From the NCBI GenBank assembly GCA_027371625.1, contig DAHXMQ010000158.1:1-12560 (forward strand): a stretch of DNA of 12,560 nt, read 5' to 3'. The notes beneath the pieces are model-generated. The model saw only the letters and a list, made by a program, of their open reading frames with translations. It had not been told where the DNA came from and did no database searches. This document shows positions 7,191-12,560 of this stretch, piece by piece. Origin of the DNA: Candidatus Methanoperedentaceae archaeon. Lineage in GTDB: Archaea; Halobacteriota; Methanosarcinia; Methanosarcinales; Methanoperedenaceae. Numbering within the stretch: position 1 is the first letter of the stretch; every line of letters starts with the position of its first letter. Position numbers and translations under genes: made by a program.

Positions 7191-8297
7191 ATGAAAAACT
7201 TCAAAAAACTATTCACCCCATTAAAGATTGGCAACATTACTCTAAAGAACCGAATCACGCTTGCCCCCATGTTCCTGTGTTATGGTAACAAGGACGGGAC
7301 TGTTTCTGAAAAAATGGTGGAATTCTATGCTCGAAGAGCAAAGGCAGGCGTGTCGTTGCTTGTTGTTGAGGCTTCGGCTGTCGATGCCAAAGGAGCAGGC
7401 TCACCAAGAATGATAAGGGTTGATGAGGACAGGTTCATCCCGGGGCTCCGCAGGCTGGCAGGGGCGATTAAAGATGCTGGAGGGTATGCAGTCCTCCAGA
7501 TTTACCATGGCGGAAGGTATTCGCTCACACCAGTTGCGCCTTCGCCGGTAGAAACGTATCTTACTCCTGAAACGAAGATTATCCCAAAGGAGATGACAGG
7601 GGATGAAATAAAAGACGTGATAAATAAGTTCGGTGAGGCGGCAAAGAGGGCAAAAAAGGCAGGGTTCGATGGGGTTGAGATTCACGGCGCAACAGGATAC
7701 CTGCTTGTACAGTTCATCTCGCCCAGGACGAATAAACGGACAGATGAATACGGCGGCTCGCTTCAGAACAGGATGAAATTTCCTCTTGAGGTCGTGGCAT
7801 CCGTCAGAAAACAGGTTGGGAAGGATTATCTTGTAGGTTATAGGTTCATGCCCGATGAATGGCTTCCCGATGGCGTCACGCTAAACGAAGGGAAGATACT
7901 TGCAAAAAGACTGGAAAGAGCAGGTATAGATTATCTTTCCTGCAATACCGGAACCTACGAATCCTGGGCACTGCCTGAAGTAATGAAACTTACTGCAAAG
8001 CCCGGATATCAGGTCGATATTATCCATGAGATTAAGAAGGAAGCGAAGATTCCTGTTTTCACCAATGGAAGGATAACCACGCCGGAACTCGCTGAAGAGA
8101 TTATCGCAAGTGGAAAAGCAGATGCCGTAGCCCTTGCAAGACCTCTTTTTGCTGACCCCGAGTTTGTCCAAAAAACCATGGAAGGAAAATCTGACAGGAT
8201 TGTGAAATGCATGAACGACTGGATTTGCATGAGGAATACCACGCAGGGAATGGATGCTGTGTGCAGCCAGTGGAAAAAAAGTGAAAGTAGTGCTTAA
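7191..8297 (+). CDS. Old Yellow Enzyme-family NAD(P)H:flavin oxidoreductase
   Basis: 368 residues from ATG 7191, with AAGGA at 7180-7184 as ribosome binding site. The protein is a single FMN-binding TIM barrel: FTPLKIGNITLKNRITLAPM at the N terminus, QIYHGGR at 103-109, GFDGVEIHGATGYL at 158-171, SPRTNKRTDEYGGS at 177-190, R194 in LQNR, and VFTNGRI at 289-295, then DAVALARPLFADP for FMN phosphate. The normal H-x2-H/N substrate-polarising pair is H165-G-A-T168 here, so the second residue is Thr. The C-terminal region has C340, C346 and C358. [4Fe-4S] members such as 2,4-dienoyl-CoA reductase have four cysteines (C-x2-C-x3-C-x11-C). The second is replaced near D343, so a cluster is doubtful. 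The C-terminal flavin/NAD domain of the long forms is absent. The substrate is unknown; the family reduces activated C=C bonds. The gene is 23 bp after the cytochrome and 21 bp before the methyltransferase. Confidence 0.9.
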   Translation: MKNFKKLFTPLKIGNITLKNRITLAPMFLCYGNKDGTVSEKMVEFYARRAKAGVSLLVVEASAVDAKGAGSPRMIRVDEDRFIPGLRRLAGAIKDAGGYAVLQIYHGGRYSLTPVAPSPVETYLTPETKIIPKEMTGDEIKDVINKFGEAAKRAKKAGFDGVEIHGATGYLLVQFISPRTNKRTDEYGGSLQNRMKFPLEVVASVRKQVGKDYLVGYRFMPDEWLPDGVTLNEGKILAKRLERAGIDYLSCNTGTYESWALPEVMKLTAKPGYQVDIIHEIKKEAKIPVFTNGRITTPELAEEIIASGKADAVALARPLFADPEFVQKTMEGKSDRIVKCMNDWICMRNTTQGMDAVCSQWKKSESSA

Positions 8298-8318
8298 TTA
8301 AAATTTAGGAGAAATCTT

Positions 8319-9326
8319 ATGACAAAAACGGATACTAACGAACCAAACCCGGAAAAGATAATGGAAACAGCCTTCGCCTACGCCGCAACCCGCGTGCTTG
8401 TGAGCGGCGTTGACCTTGAGGTATTCACCCATATTGCCAACGGCAACCATACATCAGAGGATATTGCAAAAGCTGCAAAAGCAAGCCAGCGGGGAACCGA
8501 AATCCTCCTCAATAGCCTTGCAGCGTTGAACTTTATCACAAAATCCAATGGTACATACGTTCTGAACCCGCTTTCCGAGAAGTTTCTTGTAAAAGGCACG
8601 CCTGCCTATTTCGGGGATTTTGTAAAGCATATCGATTCGCTCTGGGAGCCGTGGGGCGACCTCACAAGAGTGGTAAAGACTGGCAAGCCGTTCCAGAGAG
8701 TAGATAAAGAGCAGGGCGTGGAATTCTTCCAGAAGCTTGTCTCGCAGCTTTTCCCGATGAGCTATCCGTGCGCAAAAGCTGCGGCAGAGATACTTGGTGT
8801 GGGTAGAACATGGAAGGGGCTCAATGTGCTTGATGTAGCAGCAGGCTCGGGCGCATGGGGCATTGCCTTTGCGCAGAACGATGCTGACACAAGAGTAACA
8901 GCCCTGGACTGGCCAAATGTTCTTGAGGTGACAAAAAAGTTTGTGGACAAGTTCAAGCTCAGACAGAGGTTCAGCTATCTTCCTGGGGACCTCAGGGAGG
9001 TTGACTTCGGGAATGGCTATGACCTCGTCATACTCGGGCATATCTGCCATTCAGAAGGCGCAGAAAAAACCCGTGTACTGCTTTCCCGTGCCTTCGGCGC
9101 CCTGAAGCAGGGCGGAAGACTGCTGATTGCGGATATGATACCAGATGACGAGCGTGCAACTTCGGTCTTTCCACTTCTGTTCGCTGTGAACATGCTCGTC
9201 AATACCACAGAGGGAAATACCTTTACGATGGCTGAATACAGGAAATGGCTTGCTGATGCGGGCTTTTGCGATATAACCGCCATCGATGCGCATGGACCCT
9301 CGCCGCTCATAGTTGCAATGAAGTAA
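8319..9326 (+). CDS. SAM-dependent O-methyltransferase of the COMT/BchU type
   Basis: 335 residues from ATG 8319, with AGGAG at 8307-8311 as ribosome binding site. Residues about 12-95 form the winged-helix dimerisation domain of plant-type O-methyltransferases and BchU/CrtF (TSEDIAKAAKASQRGTEILL, then ALNFITKSNGTYVLNPLSEK). The Rossmann domain follows: motif I VLDVAAGSGAWG at 170-181, acidic D197 (ALDWPNV), G223-D224, and YDLVILGHICHSEG at 234-247. H244 aligns with the general-base histidine of caffeate O-methyltransferase. LKQGGRLLIADM at 262-273 is the conserved strand after motif III. The methyl acceptor is unknown. The pairing with the OYE-type reductase and cytochrome suggests modification of a small redox-active or lipid-soluble molecule. 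A quinone or isoprenoid is possible, but that is speculation. Confidence 0.88.
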   Translation: MTKTDTNEPNPEKIMETAFAYAATRVLVSGVDLEVFTHIANGNHTSEDIAKAAKASQRGTEILLNSLAALNFITKSNGTYVLNPLSEKFLVKGTPAYFGDFVKHIDSLWEPWGDLTRVVKTGKPFQRVDKEQGVEFFQKLVSQLFPMSYPCAKAAAEILGVGRTWKGLNVLDVAAGSGAWGIAFAQNDADTRVTALDWPNVLEVTKKFVDKFKLRQRFSYLPGDLREVDFGNGYDLVILGHICHSEGAEKTRVLLSRAFGALKQGGRLLIADMIPDDERATSVFPLLFAVNMLVNTTEGNTFTMAEYRKWLADAGFCDITAIDAHGPSPLIVAMK

Positions 9327-9400
9327 TATTCAAGAATTTCCACAATCCTTATTACCTGCGCCTTCTACTTAGAAACAATAATCACAAAGTGAGTTATAGC

Positions 9401-10336
9401 ATGAAGGTCACGGTAACCGGAGGAGCAGGTTTCATTGGAAGTCATTTAGTTGATAGACTTATTTCTCAAGGCAATGAAGTAATCGTTATTGATAACCTGA
9501 GCTCTGGAAAAATGGGATTTATAAGGGAGCACATTAAAAACCCGAATTTCAAATTCATTAGGCTTAATCTTCTCGAAGCCGAAAAACTTACAAAAGCAAT
9601 CCACGATTCAGAGGTGATGTATCATCTGGCAGCCAATCCTGATGTCAGGCTTGGCGCCGAGAATACACGGCTCCATCTCGAGCAGAACATAATAGCAACA
9701 TACAACGTGCTTGAAGCCATGCGGAAAAATAAGCAGCAGAGCATCGTCTTCACATCCACTTCCACAGTTTATGGCGAAGCTCTCGTAATTCCAACGCCCG
9801 AGGATTATGGTCCGCTCATCCCCATATCGCTGTACGGCGCCTCAAAGCTTGCATGCGAGGCGCTCATAACCTCGTACTGCGGGAGCTTCGATATGAAATC
9901 ATGGATTTTCCGCTTTGCGAATATCGTGGGTGAGCGAAGCACTCACGGCATAATAGTGGATTTCATCGACAAGCTCAACAATAACCCAAACTCTCTTGAA
10001 ATCCTCGGGGATGGTCAGCAGCGAAAATCCTACCTCCATGTCTCTGACTGCGTGGATGCGATATTATTTGCAGTGGAAAAAAGCAATGAAATGGCGAATA
10101 TCTTCAATATCGGTTCAGGCGATGCAATAACATCAAAAGAGATTGGAGAGATTGTGGTCTCGGAGATGGGATTAAAAGATGTTACATTCACATACACGGG
10201 CGGGAAACGAGGATGGGTTGGCGATGTACCAAGGATGCTGCTTTCTACCGAGAAGTTACAAAAACTCGGTTGGAAGCCGGTTCATGATTCAAAAAGCAGC
10301 GTGGTGGAAGCAGTTAGAAATACGCTTAGGAAATAA
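9401..10336 (+). CDS. NAD-dependent epimerase, extended SDR (UDP-glucose 4-epimerase-like)
   Basis: 311 residues from ATG 9401. An upstream in-frame start at 9266 exists but would put 45 unrelated residues ahead of the Rossmann fold and overlap the methyltransferase, so it is rejected; GTG 9389 is a minor alternative. The N terminus MKVTVTGGAGFIGSHLVD carries the NAD motif GGAGFIG (residues 7-13), with D31 for the ribose. HLAANPDVRL at 75-84, FTSTSTVYGE at 117-126 and the catalytic pair Y145-x3-K149 (SLYGASK) are complete. RFANIVGERSTHG at 171-183 and the substrate loop GDGQQRKSYLHV at 203-214 are typical of GalE-type nucleotide-sugar enzymes. It probably supplies an epimerised UDP-sugar for cell-surface glycans or N-glycosylation. 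The exact sugar cannot be read from sequence. Confidence 0.9.
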   Translation: MKVTVTGGAGFIGSHLVDRLISQGNEVIVIDNLSSGKMGFIREHIKNPNFKFIRLNLLEAEKLTKAIHDSEVMYHLAANPDVRLGAENTRLHLEQNIIATYNVLEAMRKNKQQSIVFTSTSTVYGEALVIPTPEDYGPLIPISLYGASKLACEALITSYCGSFDMKSWIFRFANIVGERSTHGIIVDFIDKLNNNPNSLEILGDGQQRKSYLHVSDCVDAILFAVEKSNEMANIFNIGSGDAITSKEIGEIVVSEMGLKDVTFTYTGGKRGWVGDVPRMLLSTEKLQKLGWKPVHDSKSSVVEAVRNTLRK

Positions 10337-11380
10337 ATGACAACCTTATTCTGTCCCAGATGCGGTAAAGACACCGATATTTTTTACGATAACTTATGCA
10401 GACAGTGCTTTATTGGCGATAAAAAATTAATCGAGTGCTCACCAGTATTGCAAGCAAGGATATGCCCCACATGCGGCTCTGTTTTCAGCAAAGGAAAGTG
10501 GATGAAAAAAGAGGACGAAAGCGAAGCTATAGTAGAGTGCGTAGAAGCTGCTATAAAGCTGGATAAATCGGCACGAAATATCGAGCTTACATTCTCGCCA
10601 AAGCAACTGGATTATTCAAGATACAGCGTGCATATAGAGGCAAAAGCCGAAATTAAGGGTGTACCGATAACGGCATACCGGGATACAGAGGTCAGGATTA
10701 ACTGGGAAACCTGTGATACGTGCAGCAGGATTTCAGGAGGATATTTTGAAGGCATTGTGCAGATAAGGGCTGTTAAGCGGCTCCCCACAAAAGATGAGCT
10801 TGAAAGATGCAGGAGCATAGCCAATGATGTTGCGGCGAGCGCGCAGGAAAAAGGTGACCGACTTGCGTTTATTGCAAAAACAGAGGAACTTTACGAAGGC
10901 GTTGATCTATATGTTGGGTCGATAAAGCTCGGAAAGCAGATATGCAGAGCCGTAATAGATGTTTTTGGAGGTAAATTCTCCGAATCTCCCAAGCTTGTTG
11001 GACAGAAAAACGGAGAAGACCTCTATCGCATAACGTTTGCTCTGCGGCTTCCTGAGTTCGTGCGCGGGGATATTATCAGCGCTGATGGTAAGGTTATCGA
11101 AGTCCAAAGCTGCGGAAAGCATGTGAGCGGCATCGACCTTGAAACAGGCAAAAGGTTTATTGAGAACTTCAACGACCTTTTGGAAGTAAAAAAATTAAGC
11201 AGGAGGCAGGATGCGGTGACCGCTTTGCTAATAGCCGATGAAGGAAAAACGACTCAGGTGATGGACCCAGATACCTATGAAACCGTTACTATAAAAAGAC
11301 CGGAATTCCTGAGCGTTGAGCCTGGGAATGAGATTAGAATTGTAAAAACAGCAAAGGGTATCTACGTGCTGCCGCAATAG
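10337..11380 (+). CDS. nmd3: NMD3 family protein, large ribosomal subunit biogenesis factor
   Basis: 347 residues. ATG 10337 immediately follows the epimerase TAA (10334-10336) with no gap, implying translational coupling. The N terminus has four C-x2-C pairs: C6/C9 (FCPRCG), C21/C24 (LCRQCF), C43/C46 (ICPTCG) and C126/C129 (TCDTCS), the paired zinc sites of NMD3. The eIF5A-like and OB-like parts follow (about 140-345), ending VEPGNEIRIVKTAKGIYVLP. Archaeal NMD3 is shorter than the eukaryotic protein because it lacks the nuclear shuttling tail. In eukaryotes NMD3 binds the 60S joining face and E site and is needed for its export; in archaea a role in 50S maturation or subunit joining is likely but little tested. 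Partners and substrates are not encoded nearby. Confidence 0.9.
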   Translation: MTTLFCPRCGKDTDIFYDNLCRQCFIGDKKLIECSPVLQARICPTCGSVFSKGKWMKKEDESEAIVECVEAAIKLDKSARNIELTFSPKQLDYSRYSVHIEAKAEIKGVPITAYRDTEVRINWETCDTCSRISGGYFEGIVQIRAVKRLPTKDELERCRSIANDVAASAQEKGDRLAFIAKTEELYEGVDLYVGSIKLGKQICRAVIDVFGGKFSESPKLVGQKNGEDLYRITFALRLPEFVRGDIISADGKVIEVQSCGKHVSGIDLETGKRFIENFNDLLEVKKLSRRQDAVTALLIADEGKTTQVMDPDTYETVTIKRPEFLSVEPGNEIRIVKTAKGIYVLPQ

Positions 11381-11385
11381 CTTAT

Positions 11386-11670
11386 CTACAGTTTAAGAGC
11401 TACTATTAATATTAATATCAGAACTATCGGCAACCCGATTGTTACCAGAAGCGTCCACAAGCCGTGCTTTTCCACAATCCTGCACCATGGCTCGCACAGC
11501 CTTCCGCCTGTATTGCCGCAGATGCACTTACACCAGTAATTGAGCAGCGGAGCCTTTGCAACCTTCCAGTCTTTGCATTTATCAGGAATCATGTTTGAAA
11601 TAAAAATGGCTTTAGGCATTATAAGCTTTATCCAGCATTTCACCGCATTCTTCACTGTATCCTTGGGCAT
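11386..11670 (-). CDS. Small cysteine-rich protein with C-terminal membrane anchor
   Basis: 94 residues from the ATG at 11670-11668; an in-frame ATG at 11700 would add 10 residues but leave only 12 bp to the divergent gene. No clear Shine-Dalgarno is seen for either. The middle has cysteines 32, 47, 49, 51, 59 and 63 (YWCKCICGNTGGRLCEPWC), which could bind zinc or a metal cluster. The last 23 residues (LWTLLVTIGLPIVLILILIV and on) are a membrane helix at the extreme C terminus, so the cysteine part is probably cytosolic and tail-anchored, though topology is not certain. The gene is convergent with nmd3 (5 bp between stops) and exactly fills the space to the next gene. I do not recognise the family. 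The longer frame continuing to 11904 is mostly antisense to the next gene. Confidence 0.6.
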   Translation of the reverse strand: MPKDTVKNAVKCWIKLIMPKAIFISNMIPDKCKDWKVAKAPLLNYWCKCICGNTGGRLCEPWCRIVEKHGLWTLLVTIGLPIVLILILIVALKL

Positions 11671-11712
11671 TAAGAAAAGGCTTAAACATGCATCAGTCAT
11701 ACTCACGGACAA

Positions 11713-12219
11713 ATGAAACTTCTGGATATCATCGAGCGAATTGAAAATGTCAGTAAGGCTGAAGTAGAACGGGTTGCCCCAAAAGAGTGCAGCGAGATTA
11801 AAGAAATTATCGCGGGAACAATTCCAGAAAACCTGTATGAGAGAATGATAGTTGGCTATCTGACATCCCTCTGTGCTGAGTATATCTATCCTGAGACTTT
11901 TCATCTTCCGAAGAACGACCTCGATTACGTGGGATTTGAACTTAAAACAGGTAATATTGAAGTCGAAATCGCAGGGAACATGCTCGGCTCATGTATGAAA
12001 GGCGGGAGGATTGTTGCAAAGAGAGCAGGAGAGGAAACGGGAAGCTCCATGACAGGCGGGGAGATAATCGCAGGTGAGATCAAAAGCATAGGAAATACCA
12101 TAGGCGGAAGAATAAGAGCTGAACATGTCGGAAAAATCTCAAAAGATCAGGGGGCGGAGATTTTCATAAGAGGCATGAGGTTTAAACGTGGTCTTCTTGA
12201 TAGATTGTTCGGGAAGTGA
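11713..12219 (+). CDS. Stand-alone GXGXG beta-helix protein (FwdC/GltB C-terminal-like)
   Basis: 168 residues from ATG 11713. Residues 1-75 are mainly helical (LLDIIERIENVSKAEVERVA) and not recognised. Residues about 80-150 form turns of a right-handed beta-helix with the GXGXG spacing: GNMLGSCMKGG at 88-98, GEETGSSMTGG at 106-116, and a GEIKSIGNTIGG turn at 121-132. The same repeat builds subunit C of formylmethanofuran dehydrogenase and the C-terminal domain of glutamate synthase, where it is structural. Here it lacks the rest of either protein. No Shine-Dalgarno precedes it. A purine run and CTTAAAC about 25-40 nt upstream (11673-11687) could be BRE/TATA for a nearly leaderless message. 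Its role is unknown; it may be a scaffold subunit. Confidence 0.72.
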   Translation: MKLLDIIERIENVSKAEVERVAPKECSEIKEIIAGTIPENLYERMIVGYLTSLCAEYIYPETFHLPKNDLDYVGFELKTGNIEVEIAGNMLGSCMKGGRIVAKRAGEETGSSMTGGEIIAGEIKSIGNTIGGRIRAEHVGKISKDQGAEIFIRGMRFKRGLLDRLFGK

Positions 12220-12247
12220 TGCAGGGCGATTTTACGTTGTCTGCGCC

Positions 12248-12270
12248 GCAGCTTCGCTGCTTCTCTCTCT
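12248..12270 (+). terminator. Hairpin terminator after the GXGXG gene
   Basis: GCAGC-TTC-GCTGC (12248-12260) is a perfect 5-bp stem with a 3-nt loop, followed by a pyrimidine run (TTCTCTCTCT). It lies 29 nt after the stop at 12219, in the space towards the convergent minus-strand gene. The tail is C-interrupted, so strength is uncertain. Confidence 0.45.
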
Positions 12271-12336
12271 CGATAATCTGATGGATAAAGAAAGAGGATA
12301 GAAAAGGATAGAAATGAGAACCTATAAATATTCTAA

Positions 12337-12528
12337 CTAATGTGTGAGGAGTAACAAAATAAATAAAATTATACCAATTATTATTAATGCAGCTATTAAT
12401 TCTATAAGAACAATAAATCCTATTATTATAAGAGGAATGCCAATTATTAGTCCTATGCCTGTAAATGAGATTAAAAAACCTACAAGTATAGCAAAAACCC
12501 ATGTTATTCTTGTTAAACCACTTACCAT
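12337..12528 (-). CDS. Small very hydrophobic membrane protein
   Basis: 63 residues from the ATG at 12528-12526 to TAG at 12339-12337. Almost the whole chain is hydrophobic: about 8-28 (ITWVFAILVGFLISFTGIGL), 29-42 (IIGIPLIIIGFIVL) and 45-62 (LIAALIIIGIILFILLLL). This gives two or three membrane segments with hardly any charged residues. AGAGTGAT shortly upstream on the minus strand may act as a ribosome binding site. The sequence is strongly AT-rich, which favours Ile and Leu codons by chance, so some doubt about its reality remains. It is convergent with the GXGXG gene. I do not recognise a family, and it may continue an operon whose other genes lie beyond 12560. Confidence 0.55.
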   Translation of the reverse strand: MVSGLTRITWVFAILVGFLISFTGIGLIIGIPLIIIGFIVLIELIAALIIIGIILFILLLLTH

Positions 12529-12560
12529 AATATCACTCTTAACTCAAAATCCTCAAAATC

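Noticed and set aside
9266..9400. 45-residue N-terminal extension of the epimerase
   Set aside because: The Rossmann motif begins right at Met 9401. The extension overlaps the methyltransferase and resembles no leader or domain.
11701..11904. Upstream part of the long minus-strand frame ending at 11386
   Set aside because: It is antisense to the start of the GXGXG gene; only the part downstream of 11700 or 11670 has a distinctive composition.
12321..12330. TATAAATA-like element
   Set aside because: On the plus strand it would drive antisense RNA into the terminal membrane gene, and on the minus strand it lies after that gene's stop. AT-rich sequence gives such matches by chance.
12182..12502. 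106-codon minus-strand frame overlapping both end genes
   Set aside because: It is Tyr/Asn/His-rich, typical of a shifted reading of an AT-rich gene, and overlaps the better-supported hydrophobic ORF and the hairpin.

Overview
The window looks like a piece of a euryarchaeal chromosome, most likely Methanosarcinales and possibly an ANME-2d ('Ca. Methanoperedens')-type organism. The archaeal markers are Pelota, NMD3, an archaeal NFACT/Rqc2 homologue, a RimK-type ligase resembling the tetrahydromethanopterin:glutamate ligase MptN, and TATA/BRE-like promoters. A haem-c protein in such a background points to cytochrome-bearing Methanosarcinales. The genus is an inference from gene content, not from a search.

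Region 1 (1-6053, all + strand) is a tightly packed series: the 3' part of pelota (ribosome rescue), a DUF434/DUF5616-like putative nuclease whose start lies inside pelota, a Fic protein with a winged-helix tail, an MptN-like ATP-grasp ligase, a bacterial-type ClpP, and an NFACT protein whose TTG start overlaps the clpP stop by 4 nt. Pelota (splitting stalled ribosomes), NFACT (tagging nascent chains on the large subunit) and ClpP (in bacteria, degrading RqcH-tailed chains with ClpX) are successive steps of ribosome-associated quality control. Finding them together in an archaeon is the most notable feature of the window. Fic and MptN have no obvious link to that role.

Region 2 (6054-9326) opens with a 250-bp regulatory gap holding two TATA-like promoters, a 7-bp inverted repeat around the first, and a possible leaderless 22-codon ORF. 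It continues with a membrane-anchored tri-haem cytochrome c, an Old Yellow Enzyme-family flavoprotein with altered active-site and cysteine motifs, and a COMT/BchU-like O-methyltransferase. Spacings of 21-23 bp suggest one redox operon.

Region 3 (9327-12560) holds a UDP-sugar epimerase-type SDR directly abutting nmd3 (TAA then ATG). After these come a convergent small cysteine-rich protein with a C-terminal membrane anchor, a divergent stand-alone GXGXG beta-helix protein resembling the FwdC/GltB fold, a hairpin terminator, and a small very hydrophobic membrane protein on the minus strand. I saw no rRNA, CRISPR array, insertion sequence or convincing tRNA.
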